Notes: a model not told the origin generated them from the sequence alone. A stretch of 64,000 nt of DNA from Plazaster borealis (GCA_021014325.1 CM037461.1:22615376-22679375), one strand, 5' to 3'. Shown: positions 44,814 to 56,095, numbered from the stretch's first letter. Numbers and translations: made by a program.

Positions 44814-45497
44814 TTAAGAGGTGCAACAGCCTCTTGTCTGATCAACCCTGGCCCTGTCATCAGACCTGGCCTCTTGGTGGTCCAGAACAAATGTCACATG
44901 AAATGCTTTCTCATATTGCCCTTCGAACGAGTCTTCCGAGAGGAGATGCACTCTCCTCGTCTTGCGGAACGTCGGAACAGACTGGCGCCGCGGGGGGAGA
45001 CTGGGGCGAGTCGGCCAGCTGAGACGATCGGAGACGCCACTGAACCTCAGTTCATCAATTACTGCTTCATCAGAGCTTTCCGAGATACATTTGGAGGACC
45101 GGTAGCTGTCCCTATGGGGAGGCTCTTGTTCCTCTATCGTCACTAGAGTGGGTACCGTCGAGTATCTGGCAACAAGGGGGGTTAGAAATAAAGGGTTATC
45201 CCTTGTTTCCCGTAGCGTTGAGTCGTAATGTGGTGACCGATACATCTGGTTCCTGGTTGCCTTTGGGCGATCGATTGGGGGTAAGACTAGAGAGTGTGTT
45301 GAAGCGGCCATTGAAAGAAGGTTGCAGTTAGCTCCCGGACGAGGGTATGTTCTGCTGGGATCAAAAGCCTTAAGCCAACCGAAGCTGTCAGGCTTCTCTT
45401 GTATTGGGGTACTCTCAGCGTTGCATTCTACCGGTACCTTTGAGTGGCTGCAACTGTAAAGTCTTTTGGTGGGCATGCTTGAAGACACGTTTGACAT
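44814..45497 (-). CDS. Uncharacterised 227-residue protein, paralogue of 3228-4130
   Basis: Family not recognised. ATG at 45495-45497 (context AGAAATGTC, purine at -3) and TAA at 44814-44816. An in-frame TGA lies upstream near 45573, and no other ATG intervenes, so this start is favoured; the next Met is at 45476. EKPDSFGWLKAFDP at residues 34-47 and DSFEGQYEKAFHVTFVLD at 189-206 match the two boxes of the plus-strand protein at 3228-4130, at similar distances from the termini. A preceding SLLSE/HLLSED word is also shared. The middle is unrelated in detail but similarly rich in Ser, Pro and Arg with no membrane segment, and the short tail after box 2 differs (no Lys/Glu helix). A strong donor-like CAGGTAAGA on the minus strand at about 45565-45573, just upstream, suggests a spliced 5' UTR, although I see no convincing acceptor before the ATG. 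Function unknown. Confidence 0.75.
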   Translation of the reverse strand: MSNVSSSMPTKRLYSCSHSKVPVECNAESTPIQEKPDSFGWLKAFDPSRTYPRPGANCNLLSMAASTHSLVLPPIDRPKATRNQMYRSPHYDSTLRETRDNPLFLTPLVARYSTVPTLVTIEEQEPPHRDSYRSSKCISESSDEAVIDELRFSGVSDRLSWPTRPSLPPRRQSVPTFRKTRRVHLLSEDSFEGQYEKAFHVTFVLDHQEARSDDRARVDQTRGCCTS

Positions 45498-45565
45498 TTC
45501 TATGTGGAATAAGTCATCAATGAGCACCACTGCGGTGTACGAAAGTACCGGAGGTATCAACAATC

Positions 45566-45574
45566 TTACCTGTC
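45566..45574 (-). promoter_or_regulatory. Splice-donor-like site upstream of the 44814-45497 gene
   Basis: The minus strand reads ACAGGTAAGATTG, a near-consensus 5' splice site about 70 nt before the ATG. If used, the 5' UTR is spliced or the annotated start is wrong. Evidence is the motif only. Confidence 0.3.
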
Positions 45575-46388
45575 ATGTAACTCGTTGCATCGATGGATGG
45601 AAGTAATGGAACGAATGAGGTCTGTGTTCAGGTTTGCGTCCAGCCGCTGTGATTCGATGTTGCTTGTTGTAGTACTCAAATGAGTTCCCGCAGTAACATG
45701 CGGGAGAGGCTATCGATGCACGATGTCTGTACGCTGTGGTCGTGCCAGGTACCCTGTATACAACAGTATTAGTTGCAGTTCTATTCTCGCATCACGAAAG
45801 GAACCAGACTACCTTTTCCTTCCAGCCTCGGTTTGGTTACATTGAATCGAATATGAAGAAAAGTAAGATGGCCGCACACCAAAAGTCAATAGTCTGGATG
45901 GAGAGTCCAAACATGGAGGCTCGTCCAATTCTCCCAAGAGAAAATCACTGGAATGGCTGCTGAAGTACGGTTACAACGATGCTTCTTGCAAAACAAAAAG
46001 TGCACGTAAATGATGTCCTGGTTGTGACTTCCAACACTCGCCCTGTATTGGTTTTACTTGACACTCAACTAATCATGAAAGTTACTCAGTAACAGCAAAA
46101 TATCAAAATATTTAAACCTCCAGGCGACAATCCTGAGCTGCGCTCCGTTAGATCATGGAGGAAGAATGAACAACGAGATGAGTGTATCTTCACATGTCTA
46201 TCATCAATCTTTATTTATCTGAACACACCTGTACTGTGGAGTTCTTTCCTCATGCGCGGCTATAGCCCATAGTGGTGATTAGCAGAGTATATTTTATTTC
46301 TGTGTTCAGACCGAAACACAGGCCTATAATCACCTATTCTATAATCACCTATTTCGGTCTTCGCCTAAAACTCCCATTAAAAACAACA

Positions 46389-46748
46389 TTAAAGGCACTG
46401 TACACGTTTGGTATATACTCTAAAAAAATATTACATATAACGAGCAGCAGACGAGAGTGAGAGTATGTTGATAGTATAAAAGAAACTGAGAAACGATGAA
46501 GTGATTTGAGAAAGAGGTAATTGTAATTTTAATAAAAAAAAAAAACTTCTTGTTTTTTTTTTTTAAACTTTATTCCTACACAAATTTAACAATAAAGTTG
46601 ACATTTTTTGTATTTTTTTTCATCATTTTGCAACTTCGACAACACAATGAGCCCAAATTTTCTTATTTATTTTATGCATATGTTGTTGATACACACTAAA
46701 GAATGAGAACACTGGTCAAATTCTAATTCCTAACGATGATGCCTTTAA
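46389..46748 (-). mobile_element. Old family A MITE, strongly diverged
   Basis: Left end TTAAAGGCACTGTACACG is well preserved, but the body is littered with indels and the right end reads CTAACGATGATGCCTTTAA. It is probably the oldest family A copy here. Confidence 0.75.
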
Positions 46749-46961
46749 TAATTATTTAATAATTACATAATCAGGGACTAGGACCGTTGGCGACAGTGTG
46801 TGACTAATCACCTATTTTGGTCATCTCTGCGATATAAATAGAAGACTCCCGCCGCTTACAGGAAGATTAACAATTATTATGTGCGTGGACTAATTCGATA
46901 AAAGCACCGGACAGCATTGGTAGTAATTTCGTCGCTCATCAGATACGGTACAAAAGTCGGT

Positions 46962-47317
46962 TTAAAAGGCACTGAACACGTTTGGAAATTGTCAAAGACC
47001 AGTGTTCTCACTTGGTGTCAATAACAAGCCTGTGAAAATTTGGGCTCAATTGGTCATCGAAGTTGCAAAAAAATGACGAAAGAAAAACACCCTTGTTGTA
47101 CAATATTGTGTGCTTTCAGATAGGAATGAAAACTTCTAGCAAGAAGTTTTTATTATTTTAGTGAGAAATTACCTCTTTCTCAAAAACTACGTTACTTCAG
47201 AGGAGTCGTTTCCTACAATGTTTTATACTATCAACGGCTCTCCGTTGCTTGTTACCAAGTAAGTTTTTATGCTAATATTTGTTTTGAGTCATTACCAATT
47301 GTGGACGACACCTTTAA
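46962..47317 (+). mobile_element. Family A MITE
   Basis: It runs from TTTAAAAGGCACTGAACACG to AATTGTGGACGACACCTTTAA. The centre is AAACTTCTAGCAAGAAGTTT. The CACATATGCATAAA word is deleted. Confidence 0.85.
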
Positions 47318-47959
47318 CCATGGAGGAAGTAAAACAAAATGTAAGGTTCATCCCGATCAATTCAATACAATTTACTTCAAATAACATTTAGGCTATTTCT
47401 ATAACGCAAAACCAATGAATACATGTACAAGTAAATGGAAGGTGTACAGTAAAACAGAGGGGGAAAAACAAGACAAACAAAGATAAATGCAAAAACCGAG
47501 AAAAATGATAATCCACTGTTGGTGGTGGAGCGAAATAGAGGCAAATCCCAAAAGCACAGCTTATACGGGAGGCCTATAGACAAGATACGACGAACAAAAC
47601 AGACAACGAGCGGGCAAATACGATCGAGTTCAGCTGCGAGTGTTTGAACGCGGGTTCTAATGTCAAAGGCCCGCGGTATTACCTCATTATGTGGACAGAC
47701 ATATTATACATAATTAACAAACCTGTAAAAGTGTAAGCTCAGTGCCGTTACGAGACATTTTCATCTGGGGGTGGGGTGGCGCTAAGTGGTGTTAAAATAC
47801 ATAATTTTTGATTGTGGGTGTTCCACCAATCAAATGGCAAGGATTATGTGTGAGTTATATATTATAATAATAATAATATTTTACATTTATAACGCGCTTA
47901 AGGTTTTTTTGTTTTTGTTTTTTTTCCGTTGTTCGATTGTAATAGCATACACAAAAATG

Positions 47960-48186
47960 AAAATTTTAATTTATTTCAAAAGGCGGTCGCGTTTTTGAGA
48001 TATCGCCGAAAATCTGTAGCGGTTATGTCCATGCAGGAAGAATAATCCGTAATTGGAATACACAGTCTGAGAAACGTCACTGACAGCAACGTTTCTCAGA
48101 TTCAAATTTTGGGGGACAAAAAGTTATATCTTTTTCCATAACCACATTACTTCGAAGTGAAATGATTCTCAAAATGTTTTATACTA
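47960..48186 (+). mobile_element. Family B MITE, both ends lost
   Basis: TTTCAAAAGGCGGTCGCGTTT, TCTGAGAAACGTCACTGACAG, CTTTTTCCATAACCACATTAC and AATGTTTTATACTA are family B internal sequence. The right side stops abruptly where a SINE begins. Confidence 0.7.
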
Positions 48187-48500
48187 CGGAGCTACATTTT
48201 GAAAGTATGAGACATATTCCTTTACATAGCACCATGTAATGGTTTACAAGGTGCTGTGGCGCAATATGCAGCCAATCAAACCAGGAACACCGGGGCAAAC
48301 CCGATCTCTTTACGATAAGTGCACTGGGTTCTTTTACGTGCATGTGACCTATGGCTTTACGTCCCATCCGAAGGACGCGACAAAAATGGTTAAGTGTCTT
48401 ATTTGCTTAAGGACACACGTGTCATTACCGGGACTAGAACCCACATTCTGCTGATCAGAAACACCAGAGCTTGAGTCCGGTGTTCTTATATCCGCTCAGA
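48186..48500 (-). mobile_element. tRNA-derived SINE (type 2)
   Basis: Closely similar to 11765-12125: GGAGCTACATTTTGAAAGTA, GGTTTACAAGGTGCTGTGGC, AAGTGCACTGGGTTCTTTTAC, GTCCCATCCGAAGGACG, CTGATCAGAAACACCAGAGC. Its 3' end joins the broken family B element, so it probably inserted there. Confidence 0.75.
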
Positions 48501-48776
48501 CACGAAACGCAAGTGTCACCCCAATTGATGTCCGTGCCCCGGGTTCCCCCTCCCCCATTTGAAATATGGATTTATGAGATTAAAAATTAAGAAAGTAAAA
48601 TGTTACATTTTAAAAGCTTTAATGTAATAAGTTCAATGTTTTTCAAAACTACTTAACCATCACGCAGACAATGTATTTTGTTTTTACACTCACGTCAAGT
48701 TATCTTATAAATACTAAATGGCACAATAAGAGCGATGGAAAGGGGCTTCTATGAGAAACGCAAAGGGAAACTAAAG

Positions 48777-49110
48777 AAATGCCCCCTCGAAAGAAATGGT
48801 GCACCCCTTGTGCCCCCCCCCCCCACACACACACACCCTAACATGTTACCTCAGTTCTGGCGCGTGGCTTTCATTCGTTACGGCAAATTTATTTTATTTT
48901 GTTAGTCTGTTTCGTAAATTATTTATAAGGGACAAGTCTTCAAATCTTTGGTTCAATCAATAACATCGTTCATAATTGGGACATCACTTGTTTATTCATG
49001 CCATAACCCAATGCCCTGTGCCCTTAGTATACATTGATATTTTCAATGCACCATAATGGAAAGCTATCACCCAGTACATCCCCAAGACAAGTCGACTGAG
49101 TGTTAATGCC
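48777..49110 (+). repeat. Family L direct repeat, copy 1
   Basis: About 335 bp repeated at 49128-49470: GAAATGGTGCACC, GTGGCTTTCATTCGTTAC, GGTTCAATCAATAACATCG, CACCATAATGGAAAGCTATC, ACAAGTCGACTGAGTGTTAA. No reading frame is conserved between copies. Confidence 0.85.
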
Positions 49111-49127
49111 CCAGTTTTTGCAGTGTG

Positions 49128-49470
49128 GCCAGAAGTGCCCCCTAGAAAAAATGGTGCACCCCCTTGTGCCCCCCGCCCCCTAAAATGTTACCCTAGTTCT
49201 GACGGTGGCTTTCATTCGTTACTGCAAATTGATTTCATTTTGTTACAGTCTGTTTCGTAGTTTATTTTTAGGACATATACAAGTCTGAAAACCATTGGTT
49301 CAATCAATAACATCGCTCATAATTGGGACAAGTCACTAAAGATGTTTATTCATGCCATAACCCAATTCCCTGTTCACTTAGTATACATTGATTACTTTCA
49401 TTGAACCATAATGGAAAGCTATCACCCATGCAGTACATCGCAAGACAAGTCGACCGAGTGTTAATGCACA
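49128..49470 (+). repeat. Family L direct repeat, copy 2
   Basis: Second copy of 48777-49110. The junction between copies holds CCCCAGTTTTTGCAGTG, the terminal word of family J, so the duplicated unit may be linked to a J insertion. Confidence 0.85.
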
Positions 49471-49475
49471 TAATA

Positions 49476-51230
49476 TTTACATGACCGAGTTTTCAGCGCT
49501 ACATTCTTTTTCGCAGAAAAAAATCAAGCCGGTCATGGGGCACGCGTGGCTTCACGTCAATTTACACTCTACACCGAATTCACCATCATGCATGTGCGAT
49601 TCCATAATGTTCACAGATGGTAAACCTCTCCACAAACCAAACAAATCTCAAGCTATTTGTTTTACCGAGAAACCACAGACAGAGGGAAGGAGATAGGGTT
49701 GAGGTCACAATACTTCACTCTCGGATTGAGAAGACAATCTTGAAGGAGGAATTGATACTCAGAATCTTATATCCGACGGGGATGACTAACTTAATATGGA
49801 GGAGGCTGACTGGCGCGGCTGCTGTAACTCGACTCCTCCGTTGTTAGTGGAGATGTTTTTTAAAGATATTGATGAACCTGGCAAGACGCTTATCTTGGGT
49901 ATAACGACCGCCTGTGTTTAGTTCCCTGTATGCCACATAGCTAAATGTGAAGATAATTACAGAACTCATTAGAGGGATCTGTCTATCATCATGCTGTAAA
50001 CCCACCCAGGAATCAGAACATACATACCAACCTCGTCCCCATGGTTTACTTTATTTCCAACCATGTTTACAATAGTAAACCCTGGGAGGGAAACTCCTTA
50101 CTTGGACCCTGATTGGACAACGACTGGTGTACAAAAGTCTAACGTAAACGTGTTAAGTTGTACTCATTCAGTATTCACCATGTTCACAGCCAGACTATTC
50201 TAATTTGCATACGTAGGCCTATCCAAAACATTTGGACATGCAAATGATCCAATACCAGGGTGAGAGAGCGGTCAACCTCGTACTGCTCGACACACCTTGG
50301 GGACGAGGTTGCATACATACATACATAAACCGTTAAAGGGATTAAATAAAGCGCCACTCCATCAAGATTGGATATGAGGGCCTGTAAAAAGTGTTTGATA
50401 CACTTCTTGAATTTTTCATGAAGAGTCAGATTCTCTGATGGAGATAGTGAGTGCATTCCAGGTTTGTGGAGCAAAATGAGAAAAGGTGCATATGGAAAAG
50501 TTTAATAGGAAAAGTCTCAATAAATCAAAGCGCTGTGTTTATAATGCACAGTGCATTAACACTGTGTGCGTGCGCGCGCGGATGATATACACACAGAGGT
50601 CAAATTGTAATACATTGAACCTTACCGTGGTGTAAGTTACATCGCATTTGATTGGAAAACAGTTTTAATGTTTTCACTGTTTTCTCCTGTCCGACGAAAA
50701 TATTCAACCAATCTTAGCAAAGTTGATACACAAGGTAAAAGAATAAATACAGCTCTAAATGGTGGAAACCCCACCTACACAAGTGATTTAGTTAACGAAT
50801 GAGGGCGTCTCACAATAGTTGTCTATTGGAAGTGCGCCGTGTAGGCCACACAATATTTATCTAAAATGCTGCGTTTTGGGTTATTTTAAAAAGCATTTTG
50901 CATGACCGTCCGACGAGTTATTGTGATCATTTTAAATAAAATCACAATGATTTTAAAGACAAATTAATATAAATTAGAATGCCGAGCACCCCGTTCTTGT
51001 ACATCTTTTTAATTTTTCGTGGCAAAGCATTTTGCGTCGAGATACTGATTTTCAGCCTGTACTTTGAGTGCGTGTTTAATTATCGAGCGCAAAAGAGACT
51101 ACTTTTCCATATGAATTTGATGCAGACTTGAGAAGCTTGACAGAGGAGTTTGGGGTTTCACGAGGCGAGTAGTGTCAGATGCTGAGCGAAAGCTTGAGCG
51201 TCCAGGCCGGTGGGGGAGACAGGGACGATG
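49476..51230. other. Interval without recognised features
   Basis: Only short open frames are present on either strand. There is a small (GC)n/GTGCG run near 50567-50580. I saw no local repeat families and no exon I could support. Confidence 0.4.
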
Positions 51231-51236
51231 ATAGGT

Positions 51237-51377
51237 GACCAGGGGTCGATTTCACAAAACTCTTCCTAACTTAGGATTAGCAATGCTAAGAGATAGGACT
51301 AGTCTTAAGTTAAGACCAGTTTATGGTCCTAACTTCAGATAAGACTAGTCTTATCTCTTTGTGAAATCGGCCCCAGG
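51237..51377. mobile_element. Family H palindromic MITE
   Basis: Ends AGGGGTCGATTTCACAAA and TTTGTGAAATCGGCCCC. The body is built of inverted AAGACTAGTCTTA and GGTCCTAACTT/AAGTTAGGA words, so the whole 140 bp can fold back. Confidence 0.8.
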
Positions 51378-51517
51378 TGTTGTGCCGTTGAGGCATTTAA
51401 ACACATAAACCAATATCTTGAAGGTTATGTTCTCCCTAACCGGCAGTCAGCGAAGTTCTCTAAGATAATGGTGTGGCATGGTCACGCTTTGAGGCAAGGC
51501 AGGCAAGTTTAGCCGCC

Positions 51518-51672
51518 CAGGGGCCGATTTCACAAAGAGATAAGATTATATAGTCTTATCTGAAGTTAGGACCAATAACTGGTCTTAACTTAAGACTAGT
51601 CTCATCTCTTACTTGCCTATATATAGGGCTATAGTCCTAAGTTAGGAAGAGTTTTGTGAAATCGACCCCAGA
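51518..51672. mobile_element. Family H palindromic MITE, inverted relative to the first
   Basis: Ends AGGGGCCGATTTCACAAAG and TTTTGTGAAATCGACCCCAG. It lies 140 bp from the previous copy. Internal AGATAAG...CTTATCT and TTAAGACTAGTCTC words are partly mirrored. Confidence 0.8.
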
Positions 51673-52159
51673 TCTTTATCCCATCCAGAACACCCATTTT
51701 CCCCCTCAACATTGTTGTAATGCGAGGGTCATAGCTATCGAGACGAGGTTGACTATTGAAGTAAGGTTGACAGATGACGATGGAACCATGACATGGGAAC
51801 AGAGGAAAGGGGCGACCAGCCATGTGTATATACATGTATCAATTTATTGCTATATGTAAGGACTTTCCACTTGTCCCTCCAACTTGACACTTTCCATAGA
51901 CTAAAGCGCACGAAAAAATGTGAGGACTCAAATATACAAAGGATTCCAATGTGAGGACAGCATTGTTCCTTTTGTGTTCCTTTGTTCTACTGTCCTCCTC
52001 TCTTCTGAAATTACCATGACATAGGGCCTGATTGGGCAAGATACGGGGATGAACAACATACCGAAAATCCAAAGTGTCATTGAGAATAGAGCAAGCTTGA
52101 AGTCCATCATTGGTCGGGACTTTGAGATTGAGCCGATCAACGTAAAATAAGAATATGCA

Positions 52160-52370
52160 CTCCAAAAAACTCCCGGTCAGAATTGACCCAGATTCTGGGG
52201 CCCTGAAGGGGGCCTGATCCATGGGATTTTAACTCTGATTCTGCGGTCATTTTCAACAATTTCTGGGTCATTTTGACACGGATTCCGGGTCATACTGACC
52301 CAGGAATGGGTCAGACCGCACAGGACCCGGATCCGGGTCAACTCTGACCCGAAAGTTTTTAGAGTGTGTG
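52160..52370. mobile_element. Family G MITE
   Basis: Starts CACTCCAAAAAACTCCCGGTC and ends GAAAGTTTTTAGAGTGTG. It contains TTTCTGGGTCATTTTGACACG and GGGTCATACTGACCCAGG. Confidence 0.75.
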
Positions 52371-52509
52371 GTTTGGAGACCGGTAAATCACGGTTGTCAG
52401 TCAGTTTCTATCCTTAGTCGATTCACGTTCTTCACGAAAAAGGGAGACCCATGACAAAAATCCCTGAAAACATTAAAACAACCGATATTCCAAAAATAGT
52501 AACAACCAA

Positions 52510-52960
52510 ATACATAGCGTGACATCATCAAAAACAAATCACACGGTGAGGCCATTGGTCAGTAGGCCACAGTCCGTTTGTATTTTGCGTGTAATTAATT
52601 TTTGTGGAGAACCCAATCAATTTCGAATGGCCCGAACCATTAGATATGGACCCTACTCAATTCACCCAAATAAACAACCAGGTCACTGCTTAAAGCCATT
52701 GTACAAGTATACATAAAAACCCATCTGGAAACCATATGGTTCATTTCACCAAGTAGTGGCTATTGACCCCAAGGTCAAGCAACTGCTGTGCAATTCCTAT
52801 GGGAATTCCGGGAGAGCTGGTCATTGATGGATTTGTTGTGTGTGAAAAAGACCCTGGATGGTAACTAGACATTACCATGCTATTTGGCTAGGTGCAAATG
52901 GGGAATGCTGAATTTTTTAGATTAAAAAGAATAAAAATGGCAGAGTACTGATTGCATCAT
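52510..52960 (+). mobile_element. Family K repeat, copy 2
   Basis: Inverted counterpart of 36085-36535 over about 440 bp, starting ACATCATCAAAAACAAATCAC and ending GGCAGAGTACTGATT. There is no clear coding capacity. Confidence 0.75.
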
Positions 52961-53139
52961 TGAGTGTTAACTTCCTGTTCAGGAAATATCAATACTCATT
53001 ATTGGGTTCGGTTCGATTCACACCTATTAGAGTAACGAGGCTGGAAGATCACGTCGATGGTATTGATTTGACGTTATGTTAAAAGGCACTCTTGGTTTAT
53101 CCAAACAACCCATTAGGGATATTAATTCACTGCATCATA

Positions 53140-53370
53140 CACTGCAAAAACTGGGGTGTTAAAATTGACACCATGGGTGTTGTCACATAATAGATACCGG
53201 GGGGAGAATAAAAATGTACACCATAGGGTGTTCAAATAACACTCATTTCTGCAAAAACAGGTACATTGGTGTTATTTTAACACACTATGATGTTAATTTT
53301 GATTCTCTCTTCGGTATCTATACGACAACACACACGGTGTCAATGTTAACATCCTAGTTTTTGCAATGCA
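53140..53370. mobile_element. Family J MITE, full length
   Basis: Inverted ends CACTGCAAAAACTGGGGTG and CATCCTAGTTTTTGCAATG. Internal GGTGTTATTTTAACAC and GATTCTCTCTTCGGTATC match the copies at 1 and 1811. Confidence 0.8.
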
Positions 53371-53950
53371 CAGACTTTCCGTTTGCGAACAACCTTACTT
53401 TGGTTATCAGACGTATGCGGACTTTACTGCAGAAATTTACAAATCATTGAACACAAAAGTATAGAAAAACACGAAATAGTCAACGGCTTCGCTTCATGTG
53501 ACTGGACTCACCAACGGACACATACACACTCAGCTTCTGGCCAAGGACATTTATACTAATAATACAAGCATTTATAAAGCGCATTTTTTCCAATGGTTGC
53601 AATGCGCTGAGGGCAATATTTCCAGAGAGGAACATTGTAAAGAACAGGGACATTAAGATGAAAATAGGTATGACTTAAGTTTACGTTTGAATTGAAGAAT
53701 AGAGTTGCAATTTTAAATGGTTACTGTCTGTTTGCATACGGTACTTTGATCTGTCTTTCTGTTTTTGTCATTTTCGGGGCTCCGTGGGAGGCCATATTGT
53801 TTCTGAACAGGTTATCCAAATACATAACAAACAAACAAACAAAACGGAAAAGAAAAAAAGTACTCTTCATTAAATCAGGAAAACATTTTTTTAATTCAAA
53901 ACAGCAGATGTGCGCAAATCCTAACAGAAGTTATAACCCTAACCTTAACC

Positions 53951-54207
53951 TTAAAGGGATTGTCCACGCAGGAAGAATAATCTGTAATTGGAATACACAA
54001 TCTGAGAAACGTTTCTAACAGAAACGCTTCTCAGATTCAAATTTGTTTGGATAAAAACTGATATCTTTTTCCATAACCACATTACATCAAAGTGTAATGT
54101 TTCTGAAAATGCTTTATACTATCGGAAGCTGCTATACTTCTTACCGAGTAAGTTTGTATTGCCATTAATTTTATGAGTAATTACTAAACGTATACAGACC
54201 CTTTAAC
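53951..54207 (+). mobile_element. Family B MITE with internal deletion
   Basis: TTAAAGGGATTG joins directly to CCACGCAGGAAGAATAATC, so about 140 bp of the left half is missing. The right end is CGTATACAGACCCTTTAA. It is flanked by telomere-like CCTTAA words. Confidence 0.8.
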
Positions 54208-54214
54208 CCTAACC

Positions 54215-54589
54215 TTAAAGGCACTGTGCACGTTTGGTAATTACTCAAAATATATATTAGCATAAAAACTGACTTGGTAACGAGCAACGGAGAGCTGTTG
54301 ATAGTATAAAACATTGTAGGAAACGACTCCCTCTGAAGTAACGTAGTTTTTGAGAAAGAGGTAATTTTTCACTAAAATAATAAAAACTTCTTGCAAGAAG
54401 CCTTTTATTCCTACCTGAAAGCACACAAATTTGTACAACAAGGGTGTTTTTTCTTTCATCATTTTCTAGCAACTTCGATGACCAATTGAGCCCAAATTTT
54501 CACAGGCTTGTTATTTTATGCATATGTTGGGATACACCAAATGAGAACACTGGTCTTTGACAATTACCAAACGTGTTCAGTGCCTTTAA
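54215..54589 (-). mobile_element. Family A MITE, full length
   Basis: Ends TTAAAGGCACTGTGCACG and CGTGTTCAGTGCCTTTAA. The centre is AAACTTCTTGCAAGAAGCCTT. It inserted in a CCTTAACC word. Confidence 0.85.
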
Positions 54590-55178
54590 CCATAACCTTA
54601 ACCTTAAGCCTAACGTGTAAATCACAAGGGGTTGTCGGAATATAGAGCAGTCACTGTGTTTCGTTCCATCGCAACGAGGATCAGTTCGAAACCTAAAACA
54701 GTACAATAATTATTTACAAAACTGAATTAAAATATGTCCACTTCCTTTTCGTCGAATACCAAATAATTGCACATTAGAATTACAAATATTCATACTTATA
54801 AAAAAAATATTGCTTTTTTTTTTCGTTATAGCTGCAGTTCAAACTTTTTTTCTATTTCAAATTGAATATATACAAGGCACAAATGTTTTCTTAAAATTGC
54901 AGAAATAAATTATACAAAGATTCACTTCAAACGAAAGGCCACTTGGGTTATTTACACAGGTTTACATCTGGTTGATTGCAAAAGCCTCTTGTAGTTGCAT
55001 TTGAGAACATGCCATTCTCCTTTAAGACAAAGTGCAGAATTTGTAATGAATAAACAAATATAAAATAAAAAATAAACAAATAGCAATTCTTAAAAGATCA
55101 TTGATAACAAAGTTCATAGATGTTCAGTTTGCATGGGGGATAAAGAATATGTTTGCCTTACCCGACATCGTTGTATGT

Positions 55179-55570
55179 TAAAGGCAAAGTATACCTTTGG
55201 GTTTTGGAACCATGCAATTGTTTGAATCAAAAATGTAGATATATACAATAAAGCTAACCTGTGGACATTTCATTTCTAAAGGTGGTAGCGTTTTTGAGAT
55301 ATCACCGAAAATCTCGAGCGGTTATATCCATGCAGGAAGAATAATCTGCAATTGGAATTCACAATCTGAGAAACGTTACTGCAGTAACGCTTTTCAGATT
55401 CAAATTGTTGGTGGATAAAACGTGATATCTTTTTCCATAACCGCAGTACTTCAAAGTGATAAGTTTATCAAAATGCATTATACTATCCCAAGCTGCTGTA
55501 CCTCTTACCAAGTAAGTTTTTATTGCCATTAATTTTCAGAGTCATTACCAAACGTGTACGATGCCTTTAA
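55179..55570 (+). mobile_element. Family B MITE, full length
   Basis: Left end TTAAAGGCAAAGTATACC, right end CGTGTACGATGCCTTTAA. The centre GAGAAACGTTACTGCAGTAA then CGCTTTTCAG is nearly perfect. Confidence 0.85.
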
Positions 55571-56095
55571 GTACTGTATACTCGTACTTCCCCCGTACTT
55601 TCCCCCGTAAGGTACTTTCCCCCGTAAGGTACTTTCCCCCGTACTACTCGATTACCATTGATGGCACATGTACTTATACTTGGCTAGCAAATTACTTGTA
55701 CTCAAAGTCCATACTTCAAAATTGATTTAAAAATAACCTCTACTTGAAGTCATGTACTTAAGACTTGAATGAAAATGAACTTGGACTCTGATTTTTAAGT
55801 ACTTGGTACTCGTACTTAAGTACTACTCGAGCACCATTTTGATGGCACTTGTACTCGTTTTCATACTCGGCTCAATACTCGACTGAAAATGAACTTGGAC
55901 TCTGATTTTTAAGTACTTGGTACTCGTACTTGAGTACTATTTGAGTACCAATTTGATGGCACTTGTACTCGTACTCATACTCGGCTAGTAAAATATTTTT
56001 ACTTGAAGTCATGTACTTGATACTTGTCTGAAAAATGAGCTGTACTCAAAATCATGTACTCGATACTTGACTGAAAATGTATTGGACTCTTGATT
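55571..56095. repeat. GTACTTG/ACTCGTACTT-rich minisatellite
   Basis: Begins with three copies of ACTTTCCCCCGTAAGGT, then irregular units containing GAACTTGGACTCTGATTTTT, AAGTACTTGGTACTCGTACTT and TTGATGGCACTTGTACTCG with a period near 115 bp. The array resumes after the MITE, at 56630-56745. Confidence 0.8.

Larger units (their letters stand above)
53930..54660. repeat. Telomere-like CCCTAA/CCTTAA tract broken by two MITEs
   Basis: TATAACCCTAACCTTAACC (about 53933), TTTAACCCTAACCTTAA (about 54203) and TTAACCATAACCTTAACC (about 54586) are pieces of one degenerate tract separated by a family B and a family A element. It is followed by GGGGTTGTCGGAATATAGAG, which also follows the tract at 56888-57045. 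Confidence 0.7.

Noticed and set aside
49481..49847. 71- and 76-codon overlapping frames after the family L duplication
   Set aside because: Short, without domain similarity, and in two different overlapping frames. No splice or promoter support.
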